A stretch of DNA of 64,000 nucleotides from Mesorhizobium sp. (GTDB lineage Bacteria > Pseudomonadota > Alphaproteobacteria > Rhizobiales > Rhizobiaceae): assembly GCA_004963905.1 (NCBI GenBank), contig SUGL01000014.1, forward strand, positions 1-64,000, written 5' to 3'. The position numbers and the translations under genes are program-made. Below, in pieces: positions 8,955 through 19,334 of the stretch (its first letter is position 1; every line of letters begins with the position of its first letter). A model generated the notes under the pieces. The model ran no database searches, had not been told where the DNA came from, and saw nothing but the letters and a program-made list of their open reading frames with translations.

Positions 8955-10339
8955 TGTCTTGCTCCGTCGTTTCCCGGCCCGTTGCTTCCTCCACCACGCC
9001 GCCGCACCGTCAGCACGAGATCGCTGACGCCGGTCACCTCCGCGCGATCTCCCGGCGCGATCGGCTCGTCGGCTTTCGCCCGCCAGCGTTCGCCGAGCGC
9101 CAGCACATGGCCCTCGCCGCCTTCCCAGTCGAGAATCTGCACGGGCAGTCCGCGCATCGCCTCGCCGCCGATGCGCGGCGGATTGCGCCGCGCCGCCCAG
9201 AGGTAACTGCCGGCAAGCAACGCGAGCCCGAGCGTCAGCGCGGCGGCCGGACCGATGATCGCCCAGGATATGGCGAAGCCCGGCCCCTCGACCTTGAGCA
9301 GCATGGCCGCGCCGAGCAGGAAGGCGGCCGCGCCTCCGACCCCGAGCACCACCGTCGGATTGAAAGCCTCGACGATGAGGAAGCCGACGCCGAGCAGCAT
9401 CAGGGCGAGCCCGGCATAGTTGATCGGCAAGAGATCGAGCGCGTAGAGGGCGAGCACGAGGCAGGTGGCGCCGATGACGCCGGGCGCCACCGCGCCGGGG
9501 CTCGTCACCTCGAAGACGAGGCCGTAGAAGCCGAGCAGCATCAGGATGACGGCGACGTTCGGATCGGTGATGACCGCGAGAAGCCGGATGAACCAGCCGG
9601 GATCGAGCGTCTCGACGGCCAGCCCCTTCGTCGCCAGCACCTGCTTCTTGCCGGCCACCTCGACGGTGCGGCCGTCGGCGAGCTGCAAGAGCTCGGTCGT
9701 GTCGCTGGCGACGAAATCGATGACATGTTCCTGCAGCGCGGCGCTCGCCGAAAGGCTCGCCGCCTGGCGCACGGCCTTCTCGCCCCAGTCGCCGTTGCGG
9801 TTGCGCAGCTCGGCGAGCGAGCGGATCAGCGCCACCGCGTCATTGGTCACCTTGGCCATCATCGGGTCGCCGGATGGCTGCCCGGTGCTCTTGTCGTCCT
9901 TCTCGCCGCCGGGAAGCGAGGGCAGCCCGCCGATCTCGACCGGCGTCGCCGCCCCCAGATTGGTGCCGGGCGCCATCGCCGCGACATGGGTGGCGTAGAG
10001 GATGTAGGTTCCGGCGCTCGCCGCGTGGCCGCCGGCCGGCGCGACGTAACCGATGACGGGAACGGGAGAGGCCAGGATATCGGCGATCATCTCGCGCATC
10101 GAGGTGACCAGGCCGCCCGGCGTGTCGAGCTGAAGGATGAGAACCGCGGCGTTGCGCTCGGCCGCGGCCTTGAGCGCCTCCTTCAACTGGCGGGCGCTCG
10201 CCGGACCGATTGCGCCGTCGATCGCGATGCTGAGAGCAACCCTCTCCGCCGCCATTCCGGCCGAGGAGAAGGGGAAAAGAACCGCGGCAGCCAAGAAGGC
10301 CACTGCCAAAAGGGCCACCCGCGCGAGTCTCACGCTCAA
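8951..10339 (-). CDS. NfeD-family membrane-bound ClpP-class serine protease
   Basis: This 462-residue protein has a signal sequence (residues 1-31), then a ClpP-like protease domain in which Ser108 (in [11 protein letters not shown]) and Lys163 (in MAKVTNDAV) are the likely Ser-Lys dyad. About five membrane segments lie between residues 245 and 390, and a soluble OB-fold domain ends the protein. This is the long form of NfeD. In archaeal homologues it cleaves the stomatin/slipin partner. It forms an operon with the slipin gene and probably acts in membrane quality control. Confidence 0.93.
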   Translation of the reverse strand: MSVRLARVALLAVAFLAAAVLFPFSSAGMAAERVALSIAIDGAIGPASARQLKEALKAAAERNAAVLILQLDTPGGLVTSMREMIADILASPVPVIGYVAPAGGHAASAGTYILYATHVAAMAPGTNLGAATPVEIGGLPSLPGGEKDDKSTGQPSGDPMMAKVTNDAVALIRSLAELRNRNGDWGEKAVRQAASLSASAALQEHVIDFVASDTTELLQLADGRTVEVAGKKQVLATKGLAVETLDPGWFIRLLAVITDPNVAVILMLLGFYGLVFEVTSPGAVAPGVIGATCLVLALYALDLLPINYAGLALMLLGVGFLIVEAFNPTVVLGVGGAAAFLLGAAMLLKVEGPGFAISWAIIGPAAALTLGLALLAGSYLWAARRNPPRIGGEAMRGLPVQILDWEGGEGHVLALGERWRAKADEPIAPGDRAEVTGVSDLVLTVRRRGGGSNGPGNDGARQ

Positions 10340-10390
10340 AGCTCCTTGGATTCAATATGGGGTTGTAGCGGGCCAAGTCCAATGAGCTGC

Positions 10391-10542
10391 TGATCTCCCC
10401 CCTCGAGGGGGAGATGTCGCCGAAGGCGACAGAGGGGGTCGCTGCGCGTGAAGTGCCAACCTCAATCTGCCGCACAAGGCCGAGCCCAGTCGAACCGACC
10501 CCCTCTGGCCTGCCGGCCATCTCCCCCTCGAGGGGGGAGATT
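10391..10542. repeat. Composite inverted repeat element (family A pair), second copy
   Basis: Units at 10391-10440 and 10497-10542 face each other around a joint that shares GCGCGTGAAG with the element at 3977-4139. The palindrome core here is CTCGAGG. The element fills most of the 323-bp gap between the NfeD gene and the DUF1127 gene. The remaining part, 10543-10662, should hold the DUF1127 promoter, but I could not pick a convincing -35/-10 pair. Confidence 0.75.
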
Positions 10543-10662
10543 GCGCATCCCCCCGATTCCACGGCGATTTCGACGCCGGCTCCAACGCTGGCTCCCTCGC
10601 CCATCCTGCATTGTCCCCGTCGACCGCGCGAACGAACGCGCCCGCAACCAATGGAGACGACA

Positions 10663-10899
10663 ATGACGGCTTTGGATCGAGCCACCATCGAAACCGGCCG
10701 GGCGGGCTTCAGCCTGTCCGGCCTTGCCCGGCGCACACTCAGCCTGGCCTATCGCGCCATCAAGATGCGCAATGAACGTGCCGCGCTGCAGGCCATGCCG
10801 GACTTCCTGCTGAAGGACATTGGCATCAGCCGCTCGCAGATCGAGTATTATACCTGCGTGCGCCTTGCGCCCTCCGATACGGATGGGATGGACCGCTGA
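10663..10899 (+). CDS. DUF1127 (YjiS-like) small protein
   Basis: This 78-residue protein ends with the DUF1127 signature: RNERAALQAMPDFLLKDIGI followed by SRSQIEY, an Arg-rich helix and the conserved D-I-G-I motif. The start at 10663 follows GGAG (10653-10656). Small DUF1127 proteins are abundant in rhizobia; some have been shown to bind RNA or to affect phosphate and stress responses. It is a single gene with its own strong terminator at 10942. Assignment rests on the C-terminal motif. Confidence 0.85.
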   Translation: MTALDRATIETGRAGFSLSGLARRTLSLAYRAIKMRNERAALQAMPDFLLKDIGISRSQIEYYTCVRLAPSDTDGMDR

Positions 10900-10941
10900 A
10901 GCATCGCCGCTTCGACGGCCGGAATGCTTGAAGGCCCTTCG

Positions 10942-10967
10942 AAACCCCGGCGCCGCCGGGGTTTTCG
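10942..10967 (+). terminator. Rho-independent terminator of the DUF1127 gene
   Basis: AAACCCCGGC and GCCGGGGTTT pair perfectly over 10 bp around a 3-nt loop and end in TTTTC. It lies 43 bases after the DUF1127 stop. Confidence 0.88.
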
Positions 10968-11167
10968 CGTTTGGCCATGCCGCGGCGGCCGGCATCTCCG
11001 GCGTTGGATCGTGCGGCGGGCGTGCGTCCCAAATGAAACGCCCAATGCAATTTCCACGGTGGGCGTATCAAAAATTCCACGCTCGCACCCACTCTCGCTC
11101 AAACGCTCGACCGTCAAAGGAAAGCGTCACGGCAACCAAGCCGCAAAGCAACCTTCGGAGTAGTCAC

Positions 11168-11746
11168 ATGCAACCCAACACCAAACCTGCACGCGTTCCG
11201 CTCAACGGCGTCGACACGCCGAACCTGATCGCGACGATCAATTTCGTGGCCGGCCAGCCGGAGCTGGCGAAGTTCCAGTTCCGCGCCCATAACGAATGGA
11301 TCGAGGGCACGCACAGCAAGAGCGTCATGCACGGCTTCTACGGCGCCGGCCAGGAGCAGAAGCACGACAAGCCTTACTATGCCGACAGCGACCATCCGGC
11401 GATCCTGTGCGGCGCCGACAATGCGCCGACCCCGGTCGAATGGCTGCTGCACGGTCTGGCGAGCTGCCTGATGGCGGGCGTCGCCAACATCGCGGCGGCG
11501 CGCGGCATCAAGCTCAGCCGGGTCAAGTGCTCGGTCGACGGCGACATCGACCTGCGCGGCATCCTCGGCATTTCCGACGAGGTGCGCAACGGCTTCCAGA
11601 ACATCCAGGTGTCGTTCGAGGTCGAGGGCGACGCGCCGGCCGAGAAGCTCAACCAGCTCGTCGAACAGGCCCGCGCGCGCTCGGCCGTCTTCGACGTGCT
11701 GACCAAGGGCGTGCCGGTGACGGTCGGGATCAAGACCATTCAGTGA
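11168..11746 (+). CDS. OsmC-family protein
   Basis: This 192-residue OsmC/Ohr-fold protein carries the central motif PVEWLLHGLASCLMAGVANI, with the usual redox cysteine in ASCLMAG, and a second cysteine in VKCSVDGDID. OsmC proteins reduce organic hydroperoxides; many longer members like this one are uncharacterised and sit with other redox genes. I chose the ATG at 11168 because the family N-terminus begins there; an open frame extends further upstream without similarity. It precedes two flavoproteins transcribed in the same direction. Confidence 0.85.
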   Translation: MQPNTKPARVPLNGVDTPNLIATINFVAGQPELAKFQFRAHNEWIEGTHSKSVMHGFYGAGQEQKHDKPYYADSDHPAILCGADNAPTPVEWLLHGLASCLMAGVANIAAARGIKLSRVKCSVDGDIDLRGILGISDEVRNGFQNIQVSFEVEGDAPAEKLNQLVEQARARSAVFDVLTKGVPVTVGIKTIQ

Positions 11747-11817
11747 CACTCCAATGACCCGCTGGGGGGAGACGGTTTGCACACGGCCGTCTCCCTCAAC
11801 GCCATCGGACAGGAACC

Positions 11818-13044
11818 ATGAAACGGGCTGACGTCGTCATCGTCGGCGCGGGCCAGGCCGGCCTTGCGCTCAGCTATTGCCTCGGCCAGATCGGCATCGA
11901 GCATGCCGTGCTGGAGCGCGGCCGCATCGGCGAACGCTGGCGCTCGCAGAGCTGGCGCACGCTCAGGCTCTTGACGCCCAACTGGCTGAACGCGCTGCCC
12001 GGCTCGCCCTATGAAGGCGGCGATCCCGACGGCTTCATGGACAAAAGCGCCTTCGTGGCGAGCCTGGAGGCCTATGCGGGACGCTGGCAGGCGCCGGTCG
12101 AATGCTGCGTCGAGGTTCTTTCGTCAAGGCGGACAGGCAGCGGCTTCGTGCTCGACACCAGCGCCGGCGCCTGGTCGGCCAAGGCCGTCGTGGTGGCCAC
12201 CGGCCATTGCGACCGGCCGATGATACCTTTTGCGTCCGAGACCCGGGGCGAGCCGCTCTCGCTCCACGCTTCTCAGTACCGTTCCCCGAGCGAACTGCCG
12301 CCCGGCGGGGTGCTGATCGTCGGCGCGTCATCCTCCGGCGTGCAGATCGCCGACGAGCTGGCGCGGGCCGGCCGGCGCGTGACGCTGTCCGCCGGCAAGC
12401 ACACGCGCCTGCCGCGGCGCTGGCGCGGCAAGGACATCTTCTTCTGGCTCTGCCGGATGGGTTTCATGGCGCAGCCGCTCGACGCGCTCGCCAACCCCGA
12501 AAGCGCCAGGCGCCAGCCTTCGCTGCAGCTCGCCGGCAGGCCGGACAAGGCCGATGTCGATCTCGCCACGCTGCAGGCGCTGGGCGTCGAGCTGACCGGG
12601 CGGGTGCGCGGCCTTGCCGATCGCGAGATCGCCTTCGCCGACGATCTCGCCGCGCAGATCGCGGCTGCGGAGGCGAAGCAGGCGCGTTTGCTTGCCGAGA
12701 TCGACCGCTTCGCCGGCGGCGAGCGACCATGCCGGCGCGAGCCGGTGCCGCTGCCTTCGGCACGCCCTGAGCGGCTTTCGCTGACGGACGGATCGATCCG
12801 CACGATCATCTGGGCGACCGGCTATGCCCGCTCCTTCGGCTGGCTGGAGCCGCTGGCGCTTGGCGCCGATGGCGAGCTTGCGCATCAGGGCGGCGTCACA
12901 AGCGTTCCCGGCCTCTACGCGCTCGGCTTCCGCTTCCTGCGCAAGCGCGATTCCAACTTCATCGGCGGCGTCGGCGCGGACGCGCAGGCGATCGCCGCCG
13001 AGATCTCCCTCTATCTCGGCCGCAACGGCCGCCAAGCCGCCTGA
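11818..13044 (+). CDS. FAD-dependent monooxygenase-like oxidoreductase (CzcO type)
   Basis: This 408-residue flavoprotein has the FAD site VVIVGAGQAGLALSYCL at residues 6-22. A second nucleotide site, VLIVGASSSGVQIADELARA, lies near residue 165 for NADPH, and the IIWATGYARSFGWL segment is typical of flavin-containing monooxygenases. The fingerprint resembles the CzcO/YhiN-like FMO group. It probably oxygenates a small organic substrate with NADPH. It directly precedes a second flavoprotein, a MaoC hydratase and an MFS gene with tight spacing, so the four are probably one operon. Confidence 0.85.
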   Translation: MKRADVVIVGAGQAGLALSYCLGQIGIEHAVLERGRIGERWRSQSWRTLRLLTPNWLNALPGSPYEGGDPDGFMDKSAFVASLEAYAGRWQAPVECCVEVLSSRRTGSGFVLDTSAGAWSAKAVVVATGHCDRPMIPFASETRGEPLSLHASQYRSPSELPPGGVLIVGASSSGVQIADELARAGRRVTLSAGKHTRLPRRWRGKDIFFWLCRMGFMAQPLDALANPESARRQPSLQLAGRPDKADVDLATLQALGVELTGRVRGLADREIAFADDLAAQIAAAEAKQARLLAEIDRFAGGERPCRREPVPLPSARPERLSLTDGSIRTIIWATGYARSFGWLEPLALGADGELAHQGGVTSVPGLYALGFRFLRKRDSNFIGGVGADAQAIAAEISLYLGRNGRQAA

Positions 13045-13048
13045 GGAC

Positions 13049-14380
13049 ATGACGATGCCGATAACCCCGATCCGTTCCCTTCCGCCCGTGCCCAGGCGCG
13101 GCCATTACGACGCCATCATCGTCGGCGCGCGCTGCGCCGGCGCCTCGACGGCCCTGCTGCTCGCCCGTGCCGGCCTGAAAGTGCTGGCGATCGAGCGCAG
13201 ATCCTACGGCTCCGACACGCTGTCGACGCATGCGCTGATGCGGCCCGCCGTGCTGCAGCTGTCGCGCTGGGGCCTGCTCGAGCCGCTGCGCCAGGCCGGC
13301 ACGCCGCTGATCGAGGCGACGACGTTCCACTATGGCGATGACGAGATCACCATCCCACTCAATGCCGGGCCCGACCTTGCCGGACTGATCGCGCCGCGGC
13401 GCACCGTGCTCGACCGCACCCTCGTCGACGCCGCGCGCAAGGCCGGCGCCGAGTTCCTGCACGACATGGCGGTCGGCGACCTTTTTGCCGACACACGCGG
13501 GCGCGTGCGCGGCGTCGAGATCCGCGGCGCCGGCCGCGCCGCCCTGCGGGTGAGCGCCGACATCGTCATCGGCGCCGACGGCATCGGCTCGCTGGTGGCC
13601 AAATGCTGCGACGCGCAGATGCTGAGAAGCGGCACGGTTTCGGCCGCCCATGTCTATGGCTACGCGACCGTCGAGCCAGGCGCCGGCTACCATTGGTATT
13701 TTCGCGACGGCATCGCCGGCTCGTTCATCCCCACCAATGACGGGCTGGCCTGCATCGTCGCCTCGGTGCCGACGCGTATGTTCGACCAGCGCTTCCGCGT
13801 GGGCCACGGCCGCGCCCGCATGGAGGTGCTGGAGGCGCTTTCGCCGGCGCTGGCCGAACAGGCGAGCCGGGCGCCCATGGACGCCCGCCTGCAGGCCTTC
13901 CGTGGCGTGCCCGGCTACATCCGCCAGGCCCATGGCCCAGGCTGGGCGCTGGTCGGCGACGCCGGCTTCTTCCGCGATCCAATCACCTCGCACGGCATTG
14001 CCGATGCGCTCCGCGATGCCGAGACGCTGGCGCGGGCGGTCCTCGAAGGATCGGAAGCAGCCTTCGCGGCCTGGCAGCAGGAGCGCGACCGCTTCGCCCA
14101 CCAGATCCTCGACACCACCGACGCCATTGCCGGTTTCGACTGGTCGCTGGCCGATCTCGGCGAGCGGCACCGGCGCTTCAGCGCCGTGCTGAAGGCCGAG
14201 GTGCAGGCGCTGGCCGGGCAGCCGATGCCGGTTCACTGCGCCGCGCCGGGCGCAGGCCAGCCGACAACCTATCGGGCGCCGGCGAACCAGGACGAGCCGC
14301 GGGCCAACCCCGGCACCGCCAGCGCCTCGAACATCGGCGCCTCGAACCTCTTTCGCAACCGAACCGGAGCAAGACCATGA
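13049..14380 (+). CDS. FAD-dependent oxidoreductase, geranylgeranyl reductase/PHBH-like
   Basis: This 443-residue flavoprotein has a Rossmann FAD motif (DAIIVGARCAGASTALLLAR, from about residue 18). GDAGFFRDPITSHGIADALR forms the second FAD contact of the p-hydroxybenzoate hydroxylase and geranylgeranyl reductase fold. There is no separate NADPH domain, as is usual in this class. The start at 13049 is 4 bp after the previous stop, with GAGG just ahead. The stop overlaps the MaoC gene by ATGA, so the genes are coupled. The substrate is unknown. Confidence 0.83.
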   Translation: MTMPITPIRSLPPVPRRGHYDAIIVGARCAGASTALLLARAGLKVLAIERRSYGSDTLSTHALMRPAVLQLSRWGLLEPLRQAGTPLIEATTFHYGDDEITIPLNAGPDLAGLIAPRRTVLDRTLVDAARKAGAEFLHDMAVGDLFADTRGRVRGVEIRGAGRAALRVSADIVIGADGIGSLVAKCCDAQMLRSGTVSAAHVYGYATVEPGAGYHWYFRDGIAGSFIPTNDGLACIVASVPTRMFDQRFRVGHGRARMEVLEALSPALAEQASRAPMDARLQAFRGVPGYIRQAHGPGWALVGDAGFFRDPITSHGIADALRDAETLARAVLEGSEAAFAAWQQERDRFAHQILDTTDAIAGFDWSLADLGERHRRFSAVLKAEVQALAGQPMPVHCAAPGAGQPTTYRAPANQDEPRANPGTASASNIGASNLFRNRTGARP

Positions 14381-14832
14381 CAGTGCATCTGATGAAGGAC
14401 GGGTGGATCGGCGTCATCAAGGGGCGGCCGCAAGTGGGCGCCGTCGCCGAGCGTTCGCGGCGCACGCGGCCCGAGGATATCGACGCCTTCGCCGAGATGA
14501 CCGGCGACCGCAACCCGCTGCATTACGACAGGCAGCTTGCCGAGGCTTCGGTGTTCGGCAAGCTGATCGTTCAGGGTGGCGTGACCTCCGGCATCCTCAA
14601 CGCGGTGGTGGCGGAGGACCTTCCCGGCCCGGGTTCGGTGTTCCTCGAGGTCTCATGGAAATTCGTCAAGGCGGTCGGCGTCGGCGAATTGATCACCGGC
14701 CGCGTCGAGGTCAAGGACGTGCGCGCCGACAAGCCTATCACGAAGCTGGAGACATCGGTGCGCGACGAGGCCGGCGACGTCTGCCTGACCGGCACCGCGA
14801 CGGTGTTCACCGTGCCGCTCGCCAAAGCTTGA
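14377..14832 (+). CDS. MaoC-like hot-dog (R)-specific enoyl hydratase
   Basis: This 151-residue protein carries the (R)-hydratase signature TGDRNPLHYD with Asp44 and His49 as the catalytic pair. The usual 'HG' after the overhang helix is 'QG' here (IVQGGVTSG), a small departure from PhaJ-type enzymes. It would add water to a trans-2-enoyl-CoA or a related enoyl thioester. It is translationally coupled to the upstream flavoprotein, which suggests a desaturation or reduction step followed by hydration in one pathway. Confidence 0.85.
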   Translation: MTVHLMKDGWIGVIKGRPQVGAVAERSRRTRPEDIDAFAEMTGDRNPLHYDRQLAEASVFGKLIVQGGVTSGILNAVVAEDLPGPGSVFLEVSWKFVKAVGVGELITGRVEVKDVRADKPITKLETSVRDEAGDVCLTGTATVFTVPLAKA

Positions 14833-14841
14833 GCCTTTGCA

Positions 14842-16101
<1,260 letters not shown>

Positions 16102-16122
16102 ACATGACAGGTATCGCGCCTC

Positions 16123-16157
16123 AGTCCGGCTCACCGCTCATTGCGGGGAGCCGGGCT
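16123..16157 (+). terminator. Hairpin after the MFS gene (terminator-like, no U tract)
   Basis: AGTCCGGCTC and GAGCCGGGCT pair (one G-T) around an inner CCGC/GCGG helix. No run of T follows, so Rho-independent termination is uncertain. The rest of the gap to 16364 shows no gene that I can support. Confidence 0.45.
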
Positions 16158-16363
16158 GGAGACCGTGCATGGCAGGCATCGCTTTCGGCAGCTTTGCCGA
16201 GAATGAGGCCGGCGCCGCAGTGGGTGGGGGGCGTTGGGGTAGCTGAGGCACCGGCCGAAGGCGGAATGGGCACCGCCAGCGTCAAAGATAGGCTTCGAGC
16301 GCCGGGAGGAAAATTGCGCGATCGCGGAAGGACAATGCTTGCCGCCAAGCTCTCCTGCCTGGA

Positions 16364-16942
16364 CTAGACTACTCCAGCATAGGCGCGCAGATGGCCAACC
16401 GTTTTCGGCAGACCTTGCCTCTCCAATGTATCGAGGTATTCGGCAGCGCTTCTGGGAGGATTCCTCAGCCTTGCGCGACATCTTTGCACGGACACCAATA
16501 CGGCAGCATTGTCGATGCCGAACTGATGGAAAATGAAATCGTCTGGATGGATGACGTCCAGTAGGTACTTGTCGAGAACCGGCTTGGGAAAATCCTTGAC
16601 GTTGAAGGTGACGATCGCATCGGAAGCCGAGACGATGGCCGCCGCCAGGACATGGCGGTCATCTTCGTCGGGAAGCGCCAGGCTCGGCAGCAGATCCTGA
16701 TAGCCGTCCACCAGACAGTCCGGGACCGCGCGGTTCATCAGATCGCGCGTTCTGTAAATCTGCTCCGGTTTGATATCCGGGCGGTCCTCCAACAAGTTGC
16801 GTATCCACTCATCATGGATCTGTTCCGTCCATTTGGCGCGATAGAGGCCGCCTCCCGCGGCAAGTTCCACCAGAAGATCCCTCAGCGGAGCTGGATAAAG
16901 AACGCAGGCGTCCAAAACGGCGGTGTAGGAAGAGGTCTTAAT
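16364..16942 (-). CDS. PIN-domain toxin (PIN_3/VapC-like) of a TA pair
   Basis: This PIN-fold ribonuclease-type toxin has the first strand TAVLDACVLYPAPLRDLL with its metal-binding Asp. Conserved acids follow in LALPDEDDRHVLAAAI, and the strand AIVTFNVKDFP is present. The only ordinary start codon is a TTG at 16915, which would put the catalytic Asp at residue 2 and delete strand 1. Reading upstream, ATT at 16942 gives the full strand (IKTSSYTAVLDAC) and overlaps the antitoxin stop as ATTAA. I therefore place the start there (192 aa), as a likely rare AUU start. The antitoxin gene precedes it. The target is not deducible. Confidence 0.8.
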   Translation of the reverse strand: MKTSSYTAVLDACVLYPAPLRDLLVELAAGGGLYRAKWTEQIHDEWIRNLLEDRPDIKPEQIYRTRDLMNRAVPDCLVDGYQDLLPSLALPDEDDRHVLAAAIVSASDAIVTFNVKDFPKPVLDKYLLDVIHPDDFIFHQFGIDNAAVLVSVQRCRARLRNPPRSAAEYLDTLERQGLPKTVGHLRAYAGVV

Positions 16943-17381
16943 AGCCCATCCCCAATTCCTGGGCTTGGGCGGCCAGTTCCTCCATGACCTTCTTGCGCTC
17001 TTCCTCCTCGCTGTTTCGATATGCCGCCAGATCGGAGAACTTCACGCGCCGATGCGTTCCAACCATGGTGAAAGGCAGCCTGCCTTCCTCCAGCAGTCGG
17101 ATGAGATACGGGCGCGATACATTGAGGTAGTCCGCGGCCTCCTGCGTTGTAAGCTCGGCATGGATTGGGATCACCGTCACCGCGTTTCCCTGGCCCATTT
17201 CGGTCAGAAGACGGTAAAGCAGGTCGCCCACGCTCTTTGGCAGGCGCAAAGTTTCCTTACCAACTTGAACCTTCAAGTCGGCACCGTCGCGCTTGGTGCG
17301 CGAAAGCACCCGGCTGGCCTGGGCAGCGAGTTCAGCATCGTCCACCGATGGCATGATCGGTCGTCCGAGCAGCTTGGTCAT
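16938..17381 (-). CDS. HTH (excisionase-type) antitoxin paired with PIN toxin
   Basis: This 147-residue protein has a MerR/excisionase-like winged helix at about residues 82-125 (LTTQEAADYLNVSRPYLIRL, then a RLPFTMVGTHRRVKF wing). An N-terminal part (residues 1-75) is probably a dimerisation region. Such proteins are common partners of PIN_3 toxins and would bind both the toxin and the operon promoter. The C-terminal tail (EEEERKKVMEELAAQAQELG) is helical and likely to contact the toxin. Its stop overlaps the toxin start region, so the two are translationally coupled. Confidence 0.82.
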   Translation of the reverse strand: MTKLLGRPIMPSVDDAELAAQASRVLSRTKRDGADLKVQVGKETLRLPKSVGDLLYRLLTEMGQGNAVTVIPIHAELTTQEAADYLNVSRPYLIRLLEEGRLPFTMVGTHRRVKFSDLAAYRNSEEEERKKVMEELAAQAQELGMGY

Positions 17382-17513
17382 TGCTCCATGTCCCTGATCG
17401 ACGTCGGATAGTTTCGTGCCATTATCCGCAATATCCGAAATAAACGCAATAAGTGAATGCCCGCTGATTGGTATGGTTCCATGAGCGGCGGCTGGACAAC
17501 TACCCCAGAGGCC

Positions 17514-19085
17514 CTACGATCCCGCTGTCTCGGCGACAAAGGCCCGGACATGGGCGATGAACTCGTCGAAGGCTGGCTCGCCCTCGAGCAGGATGTGGTT
17601 CTGGCTTTCCAGCTCGAAGAAGCGCGCGCCGGGAATGCCCGCGGCCATGGTGCGCCCGGACTCGACCGGCGCGACATTGTCCTCCCGCGCATGCAGCACC
17701 AAGGTGGGCACTCGTACCCTTTCAAGCAGGTCGCCGACATCGATCACCGAGAAGGCGCTCTGCAGGCGCCAGGCGTCGTCCGGCGACACCGTGCGCAGCA
17801 TCAGGTCGTCCATCCAGGCGAAATGCTCGTGCGTGGCGCCGGGGATGAACATCGAGCAGAAGGCCTGGCGGAACATCGGATTCGACTTGCCCCAGCTCTC
17901 GCGCATCAGCGTCGCCACGGCCTCGCGCGTGGCGATCTCGCCGGCGTCGCCGCGCGCCCGCCAGCCTTTGACATAGCCGCCATAGAGGATCATGCCCGAA
18001 ATCTTCTCGGGATGGCGTATGGCATAGGCGATCGAAACCGCGCAGCTCTGCGAGAGGCCAAGAAGCGTGAAGCGACCCAGCCCCGCCGCCTCGACCACGC
18101 ATTCGAGATCCGACACCATGGTGTCGAACGAGACGTCGACCACGTGGCGCTGCGACAGGCCGTTGCAGCGCTCGTCGTAGCGCACCAGCTGGTTCTCGCG
18201 CGACAGTTCCTTCATCCAGTGCCGCCAGATCGGGCTGTCCCAGTCGAAAGTCAGATGCGACATCCAATGCGCGGCGCGAAGGATGGGCGGTCCGCTGCCG
18301 GTCTTGGCAAAAGCAAGCCTCGTGCCGTCGACAGCGCGGCAGAAATGGACGGCGCGGCCGGGATCCTGCGCGGCTGCCGCGCTTTTTCCGGGCGAAGCCG
18401 ATTGCGGCGGTGCGGCGGCATTCGCGCCGGGTTCGGCAGAGCGTGCCGTCGGCTGAGCGGCCGCCGCTCTCACCTTCTCCTCCAGCGCCTCGATCTCTTC
18501 CGCCAGGCCGATATCTTCCGGCAGCAGCCGCGCCAAGCGCCGGGCAAGCGGCAGCGCCCGCCTCGGCTCGCCGGCCAGGCGCCCGACCAGCTCGCGCAAA
18601 ATACCGAGCTCGGCGATCTCGACCTCGCTGGCGACGCCGGCGCGCCAGGCCTCGTATTCGAAGCAGCGATCGAGCGAGAGATCGGCGAGGAAATCGCCAC
18701 GGATCGAGCCGGCGACGGCCTCCAGCTCCTGCGTCGATGCCAGGGAGAGATCGCCCTTCACCAGCGGCAGCAGCCTGGCATAATCCGTCGCGACCTTCAG
18801 CGCGACGCTGTTGCGGTCGGCGACCAAAGCGCATTCGTCCTCGCCCAGCACCTGGCGGATCTTGGACAGGCTCCAGCGCAAGGCGCCGCGCGGATCGTCG
18901 GGAATATCCCAGAAGATTTCGCAAAGCCGCTCGCGCTGGTGCGCCCTGCCGGTAACGGCGAGATAGGCGAGCAGGGCTCTCGTCTTGCGCGACGGCGGCA
19001 GGTCGAGCAGCGCGCCCTCGCGGGCCACCTGGAAATCGCCGAGCACGCAAAGATCCAGCGGCCCGCTATGCGGACCGACAGTCAT
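17514..19085 (-). CDS. BTAD-type regulator fused to an alpha/beta hydrolase
   Basis: The N-terminal half (about residues 8-220) reads as an AfsR/SARP-like winged helix (LDLPPSRKTRALLAYLAVTG, GALRWSLSKIRQVLGED) plus bacterial transcriptional activator (BTAD) repeats. After an Ala/Pro-rich linker near residue 230, an alpha/beta hydrolase follows, with nucleophile motif LGLSQSCAVS, an Asp in LHAREDNVAP and a His in ESQNHILLEG. The hydrolase may act as a ligand sensor or an enzyme. I chose the ATG at 19085 (523 aa), with GGAAGG upstream; an in-frame GTG at 19148 would add 21 weakly supported residues. Confidence 0.8.
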   Translation of the reverse strand: MTVGPHSGPLDLCVLGDFQVAREGALLDLPPSRKTRALLAYLAVTGRAHQRERLCEIFWDIPDDPRGALRWSLSKIRQVLGEDECALVADRNSVALKVATDYARLLPLVKGDLSLASTQELEAVAGSIRGDFLADLSLDRCFEYEAWRAGVASEVEIAELGILRELVGRLAGEPRRALPLARRLARLLPEDIGLAEEIEALEEKVRAAAAQPTARSAEPGANAAAPPQSASPGKSAAAAQDPGRAVHFCRAVDGTRLAFAKTGSGPPILRAAHWMSHLTFDWDSPIWRHWMKELSRENQLVRYDERCNGLSQRHVVDVSFDTMVSDLECVVEAAGLGRFTLLGLSQSCAVSIAYAIRHPEKISGMILYGGYVKGWRARGDAGEIATREAVATLMRESWGKSNPMFRQAFCSMFIPGATHEHFAWMDDLMLRTVSPDDAWRLQSAFSVIDVGDLLERVRVPTLVLHAREDNVAPVESGRTMAAGIPGARFFELESQNHILLEGEPAFDEFIAHVRAFVAETAGS

Positions 19086-19257
19086 GCGGCCGGGCACCCT
19101 TCCACTGCCATTTACCCCCTGGCTTCCCGCGGCGGGAGAAGACCGCACGCAATATCAAAATCGGCTAATTTACGGAAGCGGATATGGCAAAACGGGCGCA
19201 GGGAATGTGGGATGGGTTACATTGGCGGGAGGAGAAAGGCGCGGCGCGGAAGCTGCT

Positions 19258-19305
19258 GATCTCCCCCCTTGTGGGGGAGATGTCCGGCAGGACAGAGGGG
19301 GGCGC
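19258..19305. repeat. Palindromic repeat, family A, single unit
   Basis: The CTCCCCCCTTGTGGGGGAGA core is followed by TGTCCGGCAGGACAGAGGGG, nearly identical to the unit at 59998-60044. It lies between the starts of the BTAD gene and the end of the Spx-like gene. Confidence 0.72.
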
Positions 19306-19334
19306 GAAGGAACGCGGCTTGCGAAAATCGAGCC

